Assembly (NCBI RefSeq): GCF_024609765.1
Contig: NZ_JANFDG010000009.1
Location: forward strand, 62,001 to 126,000
Origin: Shinella pollutisoli
Lineage (GTDB): Bacteria > Pseudomonadota > Alphaproteobacteria > Rhizobiales > Rhizobiaceae
Direction of reading: 5' to 3'
DNA length: 64,000 nucleotides
Shown here: piece by piece, positions 15,509 to 24,253 of the stretch
Layout of the letters: the number at the start of each line of letters is the position of its first letter
Position numbering within the stretch: position 1 is the first letter of the stretch
Program-made: the position numbers and the translations under genes
Notes under the pieces: model-generated
Database searches by the model: none
What the model saw: only the letters and a program-made list of their open reading frames with translations
What the model was told of the DNA's origin: nothing

Positions 15509-16195
15509 CTAGAGCGCGCCGATATCCTTGAGCTTGGCGAGCACCCGCTCGTTCGGCTCGCCCGTCACCGGCAGGCGGTAGTGCTTCTCGAAATGGCGGA
15601 TGGCGGTGCGGGTCTTCTCGCCGGCGAGCCCGTCGACGACGATGTCGGCATAGGCGATGTTGCTCAGGCCCTTCTGGATCTTCATGACGAGGTCGCTCGG
15701 CGCCGGGCGCGCGACGGCGGAGGTGACCGCCGGGTCGGCCTCGGCCTCGAGGATGGCGGCGGCGATCGGGTCGGCCTCCCCGCCCGCCGGCGCGCCGCGG
15801 GCGGCGACCTCGTCGAAGGGCCGCTCGGCGGGCGTGACCTCGGCCACCTCCGGCAGCTCGGCGTCCTCGTCGGCGCGCTCGATGACGAAGGTCGTCACGT
15901 CCTCGGGCTTCGGCTTGGTGGCGGTGAAGCCCAGCGAGTTGTCGCTGCCGCGGGTCTTCAGGAAGGGTGCGGGATGGCCGCCCGGCTGGTACCAGAGCGC
16001 ATTGGCCGCGACGAAGGAGAAGACGACGGCGAAGGCGGTCGCCCCGCCGACGGCGGAGGGATGGCGGGCGAGGAGCCGGCCGAGCGCGAGGAGCCCGGCG
16101 AGCGCCAGGCTGGGGCGGGCGGGCGCGGCGGCCCGGCCGCGGGCGGACCGGGCGGCCGGCCGCTTCTCAGGCTGTCTTCTGGCGCGCGCGTTCAT
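15509..16195 (-). CDS. Membrane-anchored peptidoglycan-binding domain protein
   Basis: This 228-residue protein has a basic cytoplasmic N-terminus (residues 1-45), one membrane span (about 46-66, GGATAFAVVFSFVAANALW), an extended acidic Pro/Ala-rich linker, and a C-terminal PG_binding_1 domain (about 165-228: VMKIQKGLSNIAYADIVVDGLAGEKTRTAIRHFEKHYRLPVTGEPNERVLAKL). It likely sits in the inner membrane and contacts peptidoglycan in the periplasm. Its start lies 29 bp inside the 3' end of the histidine kinase gene, so translation is probably coupled and the two products may work together at the envelope. That functional link is inference. Confidence 0.85.
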   Translation of the reverse strand: MNARARRQPEKRPAARSARGRAAAPARPSLALAGLLALGRLLARHPSAVGGATAFAVVFSFVAANALWYQPGGHPAPFLKTRGSDNSLGFTATKPKPEDVTTFVIERADEDAELPEVAEVTPAERPFDEVAARGAPAGGEADPIAAAILEAEADPAVTSAVARPAPSDLVMKIQKGLSNIAYADIVVDGLAGEKTRTAIRHFEKHYRLPVTGEPNERVLAKLKDIGAL

Positions 16196-17741
16196 CGTGT
16201 CCGTTCCTGTCGTCTGCCGCCGTCAGCTTCGGCGGGAAATCGACCATCGCCGCCGCCGGCATGTCCGCCTCGCCGGCGATGCCCGAGCCGTCGGCGGGCA
16301 CCCTGACGGCGATCACCGTGCCCTCGCCCGGCCGGCTGCGGATCGAGAAGCTGCCGCCGTGCAGCGCCACGAGGCCCTTGACCAGCGAGAGGCCGAGGCC
16401 GGTGCCCTCGTACTTGCGGGTATATTCGTTCTGCACCTGCATGAAGGGCTGGCCGATCGCGTCGAGCTTGTCGGCGGGGATGCCGATGCCGGTGTCGGAG
16501 ACGACGAGCAGCAGGTCGCGGCCTTCCCGCGCCGCGTCGATGGTGACGACGCCGCCGCGGTCGGTGAACTTTATGGCGTTGCCGACGAGGTTGATGAGGA
16601 TCTGCTGGATCGCCCGCTGGTCGGCCACCGCCTCGCCGACGGCGCGCGGCACGCGGCTCGTCAGCGTCACGCCCTTGTCGCGCGCCTGCAGGCCGAGCAT
16701 CTGCTCGCAGGCCCTGACGCTGTCGGCGACGATGAAGGGCTCGGGCAGGAGCTCGTAGCGGCCGGCCTCGATCTTCGAGACGTCGAGCATGGTGTTGACC
16801 ACCGAGAGCAGGTGGCTGCCGGAATGGTGGATCAGGGCGACGTATTCGCGCTGGCGGTCGTTCTCCAGCTTGCCGAAATACTCGCCCGAGAGGATGTCGG
16901 AGAAGCCGAGGATCGCGTTGAGCGGCGTGCGCAGCTCGTGGCTGACGGCGGCGAGGAAGCGGGTCTTGGCATCGTTGGCCGATTCGGCCTCGGCGGCGCG
17001 CAGCACCGTCTCGCTGCGCAGCCGCGCCTCCTCGGAGACGTCGCGCGACTGGGCGACGACGGAAAGAAGCGCGCCGTCGGGAGCCCTGAGCGCCGTCATG
17101 TCGACGCGCATGTGCACGAACTGCTCGGCGTCCGGCCGGGCGCGCGGCCGGTCGATGCGCACGTCCACCGTCTCGCGCTCGCCGCCCTGGCGCAGCCGGT
17201 CGATCGCCGCGAGGAACGGGATGCGGTCGGAGACGTGGATCTGGTCGAGATAGCCGCGGCCCATGGGATCGCGCATCCAGCCGGCGAGGTCGGCCCGGTC
17301 GCGCCCGTGCACGGCGGTGACGAAGCCGCGCGCGTCGTGCAGCGTCACGAGGCCGGCGAAGAGGTCGTAGGGCGAGGCGAACGCCTCCGCCGGGGCATCG
17401 GCCGTCCTTTCCGGCACGCGCGCGGGCGCGGGCGGGGCGGGGCGCCAGGCGGACGCGGCGGCGGCGAGAAGCGCGCCAGCCCCGGCGAGCGCCACGCCGG
17501 CCGGCAGCGCGGCGGAGGCGGGCATGACGGCGGAAAGGGCGAGCGGCAGGCCGGGCACGCCGGCAAGAAGGGTGAGCGCCGCCGCGCGCAGATGCGCGGC
17601 CGGGCGCGCCTCGCCCGGGCGTTCCGACGCACCGCCGGCAACGGCGCCCAGGCGGGCTGCCATTCTGTCAGCGATGGTGTTGAACTGGCGCAACGCGAAA
17701 CCCTGCCGTCGATCTTTTTTGTCTTGATTTGCGGGTCCCAA
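16167..17741 (-). CDS. PAS-domain sensor histidine kinase (DivJ/PleC-type HisKA)
   Basis: The protein has 524 residues if TTG 17741 is the start; ATG 17663 (MAARLGAV) is a credible alternative. Two adjacent hydrophobic segments (about 52-74 and 77-97) anchor it. A PAS domain follows at about 125-240 (LVTLHDARGFVTAVHGR...DMTALRAPDGALLSVVAQSRDVSEEA). The HisKA domain has FLAAVSHELRTPLNAILGFSDIL (His268), and the HATPase domain has N-box NLVGNAIKFTD, G1 DTGIGIP and G2 GTGLGLSLVKGLVALHGG. The SDIL...GKLENDRQREYVALIHHSGSHLLSVVNTMLDVSKIEAG stretch is typical of alphaproteobacterial DivJ/PleC/PdhS kinases, which feed the DivK-CtrA pathway; which member this is cannot be told here. Confidence 0.85.
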   Translation of the reverse strand: MGPANQDKKDRRQGFALRQFNTIADRMAARLGAVAGGASERPGEARPAAHLRAAALTLLAGVPGLPLALSAVMPASAALPAGVALAGAGALLAAAASAWRPAPPAPARVPERTADAPAEAFASPYDLFAGLVTLHDARGFVTAVHGRDRADLAGWMRDPMGRGYLDQIHVSDRIPFLAAIDRLRQGGERETVDVRIDRPRARPDAEQFVHMRVDMTALRAPDGALLSVVAQSRDVSEEARLRSETVLRAAEAESANDAKTRFLAAVSHELRTPLNAILGFSDILSGEYFGKLENDRQREYVALIHHSGSHLLSVVNTMLDVSKIEAGRYELLPEPFIVADSVRACEQMLGLQARDKGVTLTSRVPRAVGEAVADQRAIQQILINLVGNAIKFTDRGGVVTIDAAREGRDLLLVVSDTGIGIPADKLDAIGQPFMQVQNEYTRKYEGTGLGLSLVKGLVALHGGSFSIRSRPGEGTVIAVRVPADGSGIAGEADMPAAAMVDFPPKLTAADDRNGHDERARQKTA

Positions 17742-18195
17742 AATCGCACCGGCGACTTAAGGAAAGAATAAACGCGGGCGCCCCGCAGCGCCCGCAAAGG
17801 GGCGAAAAGTCCCATTTCGGGGCAATCGGCGCGGCATTCGCCAAGCGTGGTTAATGGCCGGTAAGCGCCTCATTTTGCGGCATTTTCCTGTTCGCGTTAA
17901 CCTCTTGGGCAGGCGGCCCCGCCGCCCCTTTCCGGCAAACCGGGCGCCGCCGCTTCGGCCCCCCGCCATCATCCTTAACGGCGATCGCTAAAATCCGCCT
18001 CAAATGCCGTTCAAAGGCCGATCCGACGCATTTTAATCAAATCTGGGCAAAACCCGAACGATTCCCGCAAAGGGGAATTTCCATCCGCGCCCTAGTCTCG
18101 CATCAACGGTTCGCGAAGGACCGACAGGCAGTCCCGGCGAAAGCACGAAGCGGTTCGGCGTCCGGGCCTGCGCTCAGAACAAGAGGTGGCAAGCG
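17742..18195. other. 454-bp intergenic region between divergent kinase and DUF5330 genes
   Basis: No gene is seen. A perfect 8-bp inverted repeat GCGGGCGC (17774-17781) / GCGCCCGC (17788-17795) lies 33 bp upstream of the kinase start. Several isolated TTAA tetranucleotides (about 17850, 17898, 17975, 18033) occur, but none is paired at CtrA spacing. The AT content is higher than around it, consistent with two divergent promoters. Confidence 0.5.
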
Positions 18196-18594
18196 ATGTG
18201 GTTTCTGATCAAGGGAACGTTCTGGTTCTCGCTGGTTCTGGTGCTGCTCCCCTTCATCGACGCGGATTCCTCCGCGAAGCTGGAAAAGGGCCCGAGCGTG
18301 GAGATCGGCGACACCTTCAGCGCCGCGAGCGAGGCGATCGGCTACGTGACCGCCATGTGCCTGGAAAAGCCGGACGTCTGCCAGAAGGGGGCGGAGACCT
18401 TCGTGGCGCTCGGCCACCGGGCCCGCGAGGGTGCGCGCATCGCCTACCAGTTCCTCGACACGCAATTCGCCGAAGAGGCCCCGGCGCAGACCGCCGCGCT
18501 CGACCAGCCGCTGCCGGAGGCGGCCGAGGAGGCCGACACGGTCGTCACCGGCACCGTCGCCATCCCGACCCGCCGTCCCGACCGCAAGGGATAG
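18196..18594 (+). CDS. DUF5330 domain-containing protein
   Basis: This 132-residue protein opens MWFLIKGTFWFSLVLVLLPFIDADSS, a signature of the rhizobial DUF5330 family: a single membrane segment or uncleaved signal, followed by a short domain (EIGDTFSAASEAIGYVTAMCLEKPDVCQKGAETFVALGHRAREGARIAYQFLDTQF) and a variable acidic tail. The two cysteines in MCLEKPDVC could form a periplasmic disulfide. A good RBS (AAGAGGTGGC) precedes the ATG. The function is unknown. Confidence 0.88.
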   Translation: MWFLIKGTFWFSLVLVLLPFIDADSSAKLEKGPSVEIGDTFSAASEAIGYVTAMCLEKPDVCQKGAETFVALGHRAREGARIAYQFLDTQFAEEAPAQTAALDQPLPEAAEEADTVVTGTVAIPTRRPDRKG

Positions 18595-18754
18595 AGCCTC
18601 CCCTCTTCCTTCGTTCACGCCTGCCCGACTCGTTGCCCTGCAACCGCCGCCCGGACCCGTTCCCGGCGGCGTTTCTTTCTGCCGGGCGCGCGGTTTGTGG
18701 TTCAAATCGACGGGCGTCTCGCCTATATCAGGGCCGAAACGGATTGGACCGACC

Positions 18755-19180
18755 ATGACCCCGCTTGCCCGCATCATCGACGACTTCGCCTTCCTCGACG
18801 ACTGGGAGGACCGCTACCGCTACGTCATCGAGCTCGGCAAGGACCTGCCGGAGCTGCCGGAGGAGAAGCGCACGGCGGAGAACAAGGTGCAGGGCTGCGC
18901 CAGCCAGGTCTGGCTCGTCAGCCACGCCGGCGCGGGCGCCGACCCGGTGCTGACCTTCGAGGGCGATTCGGACGCGCATATCGTGCGCGGCCTCGTCGCC
19001 ATCGTGCTCGCCATCTATTCCGGCAAGCCCGCCTCGGAGATCGCCGCCCTCGACGCGCTCGACACGTTCAACGCCATCGGCCTCGTCGAGCACCTCTCCT
19101 CGCAGCGCGCCAACGGCCTGCGCTCCATGGTGCGGCGCATCCGCGAGGAAGCGGCGACGCACGCGGGCGCGGCGGCGTAG
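18755..19180 (+). CDS. sufE: SufE family Fe-S cluster sulfur-transfer protein
   Basis: This 141-residue SufE takes persulfide sulfur from the cysteine desulfurase SufS and passes it to the Suf scaffold in the cytoplasm. It shows LPELPEEKRTAENKVQGCASQVWL, with the sulfur-accepting Cys48 in the QGCxS loop, followed by FEGDSDAHIVRGLVAIVLAIYSGKPASEIAALD and GLVEHLSSQRANGLRSMVRRI, all typical. The length is normal. ATG 18755 follows a short leader after the DUF5330 gene. No suf operon partners are in the window, so this is a stand-alone copy, as is common in rhizobia. Confidence 0.93.
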   Translation: MTPLARIIDDFAFLDDWEDRYRYVIELGKDLPELPEEKRTAENKVQGCASQVWLVSHAGAGADPVLTFEGDSDAHIVRGLVAIVLAIYSGKPASEIAALDALDTFNAIGLVEHLSSQRANGLRSMVRRIREEAATHAGAAA

Positions 19181-19183
19181 CCC

Positions 19184-19975
19184 TCACCCGCCGCCGATGC
19201 CCGAGGCGTCCGGCCGGTAGCCCTCCGCGCCCCAGGCGTGGGCGCGCGCACGGGCGGGCGGCGGGGCGTAGTGGCGCGAAAGCGCCATCAGCGCGGCGCG
19301 CAGCATCAGCTTGGCGGAGCGGGCCGGCCACTGGCGCTCGCGCTCCACCGTCTCCAGACCCTTCATGAAGCAGCAGACGTCGAGGGCGACGCCGGAGAGC
19401 TCCGGGCCGATCGCCGCGACGGCGCGGGCGACGCGCAGCCTCGCCGCGACCGCGGTGTCGGCGATCTCGCGCGCAGCCCCCGCCTCGCCCTTCTGCCGGC
19501 CGGCAAGGCGCGGCTCCCAGCGCATCGTCAGGCGCGGCTGCAGGCCGGCGCGCATGAAATCGGCGTGCAGCCGCTCGCCGGCGGCGATCGCCTCCCCGGG
19601 CAGCCAGGCCTCGCCCGACTTCTCCTTCAGCCGCGCAAGGGCCGACAGCGGCGATTCGAGCCGGTTGACGCAGGCCCGCTCGCGGCCGCCGCCGCCCGGC
19701 AGCGCGACGTCGTCGAGCGCGCGGTGCTGGCCGGCGAAGGCGTCGCCGCCGCCGGCGAGGCGGCGCTTCAGCCAGGCGCGCGCCTCGGGCGCGGCGGCAA
19801 GGCCCGCGGCGGAGCGGCGGACGAGGCCGAGGCGGACCGCCTCGTCGAGGACCCCGGGCGCGGCCGCGTGCCGGCGGCCGTCCGCCGCGACGAGGCCGTC
19901 CGCCTCCGCGCGGACGGGATCCGTGGCCGCGAGCAGGAAGCGCAGGAGCCGTGCCGTCGCGCTCGCCTCACGCAT
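19184..19975 (-). CDS. DUF6456 domain-containing protein
   Basis: The protein has 263 residues from ATG 19975. The C-terminal half (about 105-240) holds the recognisable part: NRLESPLSALARLKEKSGEAWLPGEAIAAGERLHADFMRAGLQPRLTMRWE, then LSGVALDVCCFMKGLETVERERQWPARSAKLMLRAALMALSRHYAP. This pattern is found in DUF6456 proteins of Rhizobiales. The N-terminal part looks like a short winged-helix-like segment (ARLLRFLLAATDP...), which is inference. The start overlaps the stop of the upstream DnaA-domain gene by 8 bp, so the two are translationally coupled and likely function together, probably as DNA-binding regulators. Confidence 0.75.
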   Translation of the reverse strand: MREASATARLLRFLLAATDPVRAEADGLVAADGRRHAAAPGVLDEAVRLGLVRRSAAGLAAAPEARAWLKRRLAGGGDAFAGQHRALDDVALPGGGGRERACVNRLESPLSALARLKEKSGEAWLPGEAIAAGERLHADFMRAGLQPRLTMRWEPRLAGRQKGEAGAAREIADTAVAARLRVARAVAAIGPELSGVALDVCCFMKGLETVERERQWPARSAKLMLRAALMALSRHYAPPPARARAHAWGAEGYRPDASGIGGG

Positions 19976-20408
19976 CGCCGTCCGCCTCCGCCGGACCGAA
20001 CACGGCGAGCACGACGCGCTCGATCCCGGCGACGAAGGCGTCGAAGGCCGCGTCGTCGCGCCGGTCCTCGACGACGTTGCAGGCATGGCCCGCCGTCGTG
20101 CGGTCGCGGCCGAAGGCGAGCCCGATGTCGGAGAGCGACAGGCGCAGCACGACGTGGCAGACATACATGGCGATCTGGCGGAAATGGCAGGCCTGGCGGC
20201 GGCCGTCGCGCCGGCGCGGCGGCGCCTCGGCGACGAGCGCGGCGACCTCGAGGACGATGGCGCAGGCGACGCGCGGCGGCACCGGCGGGCAGGAGAGCCG
20301 CAGCGCCGCGCGCTCGCCGGCCGCGGATTTCGTCTCCGGCGCACCGCGCACGGCCGAGAGCGGAAGAGGAATGTCGGACGGCCCGACGGGGACAAGGCGC
20401 TGGTGCAT
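19968..20408 (-). CDS. DnaA domain IV-like helix-turn-helix protein without an AAA+ domain
   Basis: This 146-residue protein has a C-terminal half with RQIAMYVCHVVLRLSLSDIGLAFGRDRTTAGHACNVVEDRRDD. That closely mirrors the DnaA domain IV signature (RQIAMYL...LSL.EIG..FGRDHTTV.HAC..IE) that reads DnaA boxes. There is no Walker A or AAA+ module; residues 1-55 are variable. ATG 20408 is chosen over GTG 20417 because GGAG lies 8 nt upstream of the ATG but abuts the GTG. It overlaps the downstream DUF6456 gene by 8 bp. It could bind DnaA boxes or related sites as a repressor or competitor; that role is inferred. Confidence 0.75.
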   Translation of the reverse strand: MHQRLVPVGPSDIPLPLSAVRGAPETKSAAGERAALRLSCPPVPPRVACAIVLEVAALVAEAPPRRRDGRRQACHFRQIAMYVCHVVLRLSLSDIGLAFGRDRTTAGHACNVVEDRRDDAAFDAFVAGIERVVLAVFGPAEADGDA

Positions 20409-20581
20409 GACAGTCACTCCGTTGATAGGAATTTATTCATACACCCTACGGCAGACGCGGGGATTAGGGAAGCGCCGGCGCCGAATCCGCCGTTGGATTC
20501 GCTTGGAAAACCGCTCCCCGCATCCCCGCTTCTAGGTATATTTTCCGCAAATCGGCGGGGAGAGCGGGGACATGCGGGCGC

Positions 20582-20614
20582 GAAAAAGGGCCGGCGCTCC
20601 CCGAGCCCGGCCCT
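20582..20614 (-). terminator. Intrinsic terminator of mucR
   Basis: Minus-strand AGGGCCGG / CCGGCCCT stems (20607-20614 and 20587-20594) enclose a 12-nt loop and are followed by TTTTT, 38 bp after the mucR stop. This is a good rho-independent terminator. Confidence 0.85.
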
Positions 20615-20651
20615 CGCGTCGGTCGTGCGGCGGCGCCGGGCGCCGGCGTTC

Positions 20652-21086
20652 CTACTTGCTCTTGCGGCGCTGGCCGAGGCCCATTTCCTTGGCGAGGCGC
20701 GAGCGGGCCTCGGCATAGGCCGGGGCGACCATCGGGTAGTCGGCCGGCAGGTCCCACTTCTCGCGGTATTCTTCCGGCGTCATGTTGTAGTGGGTCATCA
20801 GGTGGCGCTTCAGCGACTTGAACTTCTGGCCGTCCTCCAGGCAGATGATGTAGTCGTTCTGCACGGACTTCTTCACCGGCACCGGCGGCTTCGGCTTCTC
20901 GGTGACGGCCGGCGCCTCGACGGCGGCGGCGGGCTGGGTCGTGTTGTTCAGCGCGGCATGGACATCGGCGATCAGGCCCGGAAGCTCGGCGACCGGCACG
21001 ACATGGTTGCCCACATAGGCGGCGACGATATCGGCGGTGAGTTCGACCAGAAGATTGGAGCCCGCAACGGCGGATGTCTCGTTCAT
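20652..21086 (-). CDS. mucR: MucR/Ros family zinc-finger transcriptional regulator
   Basis: This 144-residue protein is a rhizobial MucR/RosR, a global silencer that binds AT-rich promoters of exopolysaccharide, motility and virulence genes. Residues 1-48 ([37 protein letters not shown]) form the conserved oligomerisation domain; the linker 50-72 is Pro/Ala/Lys-rich; the Ros-type finger spans about 78-115, with Cys82, Asp85, His95 and His99 ([30 protein letters not shown]). Asp85 sits where Ros has its second cysteine, a variation also seen in other MucR-type proteins. The tail [29 protein letters not shown] is typical. ATG 21086 follows an RBS (AGGAGT). The AT-richer upstream region suits autoregulation. 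Confidence 0.95.
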   Translation of the reverse strand: MNETSAVAGSNLLVELTADIVAAYVGNHVVPVAELPGLIADVHAALNNTTQPAAAVEAPAVTEKPKPPVPVKKSVQNDYIICLEDGQKFKSLKRHLMTHYNMTPEEYREKWDLPADYPMVAPAYAEARSRLAKEMGLGQRRKSK

Positions 21087-21514
21087 TTTTCTACTCCTAT
21101 AGGACAGGGAAGAGGCCGGAACGTCGCGTCGCCGGCCGGTTTGCGCATCATCGAGGTAAAGCCGGCCCGCCGTCGTGCATTGCCGCGAGGTCCGGCACGA
21201 AAACCGGCCCCGCGCGACGACACCGGGATTGCATGCCGGCATGGTTGCTCATGGCCGCGACTGCCGCCTTGCAGAAAAGTTCTTGCCTGGTCATGTATCA
21301 CTCAACTCGGAGTTCCGCATGAGCTCAACCTTAACAAGAGAATCGCGGTGAAATAACCCGGCATCCGGACATTACTTGTATTTTGGATATCATCCTTCCA
21401 AGCAAAGTCCAATATTATTTTGCAGAAAATGCGTCACAGCTTCGAGCACGTGAAGCAACCGCACGGAAGACCGCTCGAAACTTGAGTTTTATGGACGGTA
21501 CCGTAAATGAACCG
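21087..21514. other. 428-bp AT-richer intergenic region upstream of mucR
   Basis: No gene is apparent. The stretch about 21290-21520 is clearly poorer in GC than the surroundings (for example ATTACTTGTATTTTGGATAT) and contains T-rich runs of the kind MucR-type proteins bind, consistent with mucR promoter and autoregulatory sites. The mrpG stop codon lies at its right edge, so any mrp terminator would also be here, but I see no clear hairpin. Confidence 0.5.
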
Positions 21515-21871
21515 TTAAGGACGATTGCGTTCCGCCCGCCGCCGCGCCTCGGCCATCTCGTCGAGCACGGTGAGGCGCGTCGGCCGGTAGCCCGCCCTGT
21601 GCGCCGCCCGGGCGACGAGGTGGGCGGCGACCGGCGCGGTCAGCAGGAAGAAGGCGACCCCCGCCACCGCCCGGGCCAGCACCGCGCCCTCGAGCGAATG
21701 CAGGCCCGCCGCCAGCAGCATCAGGCCGGAGCCGACCGTGCCCGCCTTGGAGGCGGCGTGCATGCGCGTGTAGACGTCCGGCAGGCGGACGACGCCGACG
21801 GCGGCGAGCAGCGTGAAGACGCCGCCCGTGACGACCAGGACGGCGGTGGCGAGCGCGAGGAGGACGGTCAT
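21515..21871 (-). CDS. mrpG: Mrp-type cation/proton antiporter subunit G (MnhG/PhaG)
   Basis: This 118-residue subunit has three membrane segments (about 4-26, 42-62, 66-86) and the family motif [30 protein letters not shown]. It is the last gene of the seven-subunit Mrp complex that exchanges Na+ or K+ for protons at the inner membrane and supports alkaline pH and cation tolerance. ATG 21871 overlaps the mrpF stop by 4 bp. The charged C-terminal tail (about 95-118) is cytoplasmic. Confidence 0.93.
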   Translation of the reverse strand: MTVLLALATAVLVVTGGVFTLLAAVGVVRLPDVYTRMHAASKAGTVGSGLMLLAAGLHSLEGAVLARAVAGVAFFLLTAPVAAHLVARAAHRAGYRPTRLTVLDEMAEARRRAERNRP

Positions 21872-22212
21872 CGCCGCGCCCTCCCCGGCCGCCGCCGCGT
21901 CGGTTCCGGCGGCGCCTCCTCCTCCTCGCCCCCGGGCAGGCCGCGGCTTGCCACGAAGCGCGCCAGCGCCGCGGTCGCGAGGAAGCCGACGAGGCCGAGC
22001 GCGATGGCGATGTCGATGTAGAGCGCGAAGCCGGTGCGGATGGCGACGACGGCGATGAAGCCGATGGCGGTCGCCACCAGCATGTCGAGCGCGACGATCC
22101 GGTCCGGCAGCGTCGGCCCGCGCACCACCCGCCAGGCCGTGAGGAAGAAGGCGGCGCACATCAGCAGGAGCGCGAGCCCGGTGGCGGCGGAGAGGATCGT
22201 CCCGGCGTCCAT
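21868..22212 (-). CDS. mrpF: Mrp-type cation/proton antiporter subunit F (MnhF/PhaF)
   Basis: This 114-residue subunit has three transmembrane helices (about 8-28, 38-58, 63-83) with the family's [36 protein letters not shown] motif. A Glu/Arg/Pro-rich tail (from about residue 92) is longer than usual but ordinary for high-GC members. ATG 22212 shares one base with the mrpE stop, and the stop overlaps mrpG by 4 bp, showing a tightly coupled operon. Confidence 0.93.
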   Translation of the reverse strand: MDAGTILSAATGLALLLMCAAFFLTAWRVVRGPTLPDRIVALDMLVATAIGFIAVVAIRTGFALYIDIAIALGLVGFLATAALARFVASRGLPGGEEEEAPPEPTRRRPGRARR

Positions 22213-22691
22213 CAGCGGAAGGCCTCCATGATCTTCCGCTCGAAGCCCTCGGCGATGCCGCGCCGGGCGCCGGCGGGGTCGGAGCAGTCGAGGGCGTGGA
22301 CGTAGAGGACGCGGCGGTCCTCCGACACGTCCACCGACAGCGTGCCGGGCGTGAGCGTGATGAGATTGGCGAGCAGCGCGATCTCGAAGTCGCTCGTCAC
22401 CGTCAGCGGGAAGGCGAAGATGCCGGGCCTCAGCACCATGCGCGGGCGCGCTACCAGCACCGCCACCCGCCAAGCCGACAGCGCCAGTTCCTTCACGAAG
22501 AGCGCGAGGAGCGACAGGAGCCGGCCCGGCCGCACCGCCGCCGGCCGGGCGCCGGCGCGCGCATGGCCGCGGACGAAGAAGAGCGCGAGGGCGGCGACCG
22601 CCAGGCCGAGGACGAGGTTGGGCCAGGCGAAGCTGCCGGTGACGGCGGCCCAGGCGAGCGCCAGGACGGCGGGGGCGAGGAGACGCCGCAT
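22212..22691 (-). CDS. mrpE: Mrp-type cation/proton antiporter subunit E (MnhE/PhaE)
   Basis: This 159-residue subunit has two N-terminal membrane segments (about 5-40) and the typical cytoplasmic part [74 protein letters not shown]. The '[20 protein letters not shown]' block is the MrpE hallmark. It starts 1 bp after the mrpD stop and ends in a one-base overlap with mrpF. Confidence 0.93.
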   Translation of the reverse strand: MRRLLAPAVLALAWAAVTGSFAWPNLVLGLAVAALALFFVRGHARAGARPAAVRPGRLLSLLALFVKELALSAWRVAVLVARPRMVLRPGIFAFPLTVTSDFEIALLANLITLTPGTLSVDVSEDRRVLYVHALDCSDPAGARRGIAEGFERKIMEAFR

Positions 22692-22692
22692 C

Positions 22693-24252
22693 TCAGTTCA
22701 CCTCCGGGAAGACGGAACGGACATAGGCGGACGGATCGGCAAGCCCCTGCGCCGCCGACTGCACGGCCGACAGCAGGGCGTCCGGGAACAAGCCGAACCA
22801 GAGTGCCAGCACCGCGAGCAGGGCGAGCGGGAGAAGCGCGCCGGCCGGCATCTCCACCGCCGGCAGATCCCCCTCCGCCGGGCGCCACCAGGCGAGCAGG
22901 AAGAGGCGGGCGAAGGCGATGGTGGTGAGGAAGCCGGACGCGAGGATCGCCGCCGCCAGCCACCAGGCGCCGATGTCGAGCGCCGCCTTCGTCACCATCA
23001 CCTTCGGCCAGAAGCCGGAGAAGGGCGGCAGGCCGGAGACGGCGAAGACGAGCACGAGCGACAGGCCGGAGAAAAACGCCGAACGGGCATGGAGGCCGCC
23101 GAGCCGGTTGAGGTCGAAGGTGCCGGAAAGCCGCCCCGCGAGCCCCGCCGCCATGTAGAGCGCGGTCATGACCACCATCGAATGGAGCGCATAGAAGATC
23201 GCCCCGCCGACGCCGCCGGGGCTGCCGAGCGCGAGGCCCGAGAGCATCACGCCGATGCCGGAGACCACCGTGTAGCCGAGCAGCCGGCGGATGTCGCTCT
23301 GGCCGAGCGCGCCGAGCGCGCCGACGAGCATGGTCGCGGCACCGGCAAGCGCGATGACGAAGCTCAGCTCCTCCCGCTCGACCGGAAACAGCATGACGAG
23401 CGTGCGCAGGAGCGCATAGACGCCGACCTTCGTCAGCAGGCCGGCGAACAGCGCCGAGACGGTGACGCGCGGCGTGTGGTAGGAGGCGGGCAGCCAGAAA
23501 TGCACGGGGAAGGCGGCGGCCTTCATGCCGAAGGCGAGGAGATAGAGGGCGGCGAGCGTCATCGTCGGCAGGTCGGCGCGGCGCTCGGCGGCCTTCACGG
23601 CGATGTCGGCCATGTTGAGCGTGCCGAACAGGCCGTAGAGATAGCCGGTGGCGACGAGGAACAGCGTCGTGGCGACGAGGTTGAGGAAGGCGTATCTGAT
23701 CGCCCCGTCGATCTGCCGCGCCTCGGAGCCGAGGACGATCAGGCCGAAGGAGGAGATCAGCAGCACCTCGAACCAGACGTAGAGGTTGAAGACGTCGCCG
23801 GTGAGGAAGGCGCCGGTGACGCCGGCCACGAGCAGCAGCAGGAAGGGATAGAAGCCGTAGCGCCGCTCGCCGTCGCCGATGTCGGCGAGCGCGTGGACGG
23901 AGCCTGCAAGCGCCACCACCGCCGCGGCGAGCGCGAAGAGCACGCCGGCAAGATCGGCGGTGAAGGCGATGCCGAAGGGCGGCAGCCAGCGGCCCATCAC
24001 CATGGTCACCGGCCCGTTTCCGTGGACATGGGCGAGCAGGAGCGCGTCGAGGAGGACGACGAGCGCCAGCACGGGGACGGCGAGCGCCGCCTGCAGGCGG
24101 ACGGACCTGCGCAGCATCGTCAGCACCGCGCCGGCCAGAAGCGGCAGCGCCACCGGCAGCACGACCAGCCAGTCGGCCGGCGGGACCGGCGTGAGCACGA
24201 GGGCTGCGGAGAGATCGGCTTGCGTTGCGGCCATGGTCGGAGGCATTCCCAC
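22693..24252 (-). CDS. mrpD: Mrp-type cation/proton antiporter subunit D (MnhD/PhaD)
   Basis: The subunit has 519 residues with about 14 predicted transmembrane helices and is homologous to complex I subunits NuoM and NuoN. Conserved elements include FYPFLLLLVAGVTGAFLTGDVFNLYVWFEVLLISSFGLIVLG with the membrane Glu of the proton path (YVWFE), FGMKAAAFPVHFWLPASYHTPRVTVSALFAGLLTKVGVYALLR with its conserved Lys, and GQSDIRRLLGYTVVSGIGVMLSG. It begins 1 bp after mrpC ends. A later start (MAATQADLSAAL) is possible. All key charged intramembrane residues appear intact, so the antiporter is probably active. Confidence 0.95.
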   Translation of the reverse strand: MGMPPTMAATQADLSAALVLTPVPPADWLVVLPVALPLLAGAVLTMLRRSVRLQAALAVPVLALVVLLDALLLAHVHGNGPVTMVMGRWLPPFGIAFTADLAGVLFALAAAVVALAGSVHALADIGDGERRYGFYPFLLLLVAGVTGAFLTGDVFNLYVWFEVLLISSFGLIVLGSEARQIDGAIRYAFLNLVATTLFLVATGYLYGLFGTLNMADIAVKAAERRADLPTMTLAALYLLAFGMKAAAFPVHFWLPASYHTPRVTVSALFAGLLTKVGVYALLRTLVMLFPVEREELSFVIALAGAATMLVGALGALGQSDIRRLLGYTVVSGIGVMLSGLALGSPGGVGGAIFYALHSMVVMTALYMAAGLAGRLSGTFDLNRLGGLHARSAFFSGLSLVLVFAVSGLPPFSGFWPKVMVTKAALDIGAWWLAAAILASGFLTTIAFARLFLLAWWRPAEGDLPAVEMPAGALLPLALLAVLALWFGLFPDALLSAVQSAAQGLADPSAYVRSVFPEVN

Positions 24253-24253
24253 G

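Noticed and set aside
17774-17795. Perfect 8-bp inverted repeat upstream of the PAS kinase as a terminator
   Set aside because: No T-run follows on either strand (minus strand continues GTTTATTC), and no gene ends there; it may be an operator or chance in GC-rich DNA.
19184-20395. One large 403-codon frame covering DUF6456 and the upstream gene
   Set aside because: The first 140 codons are Ser/Arg/Pro-rich and out of frame with the DnaA-like gene, which has real homology; the DUF6456 protein begins at 19975 with an 8-bp overlap.
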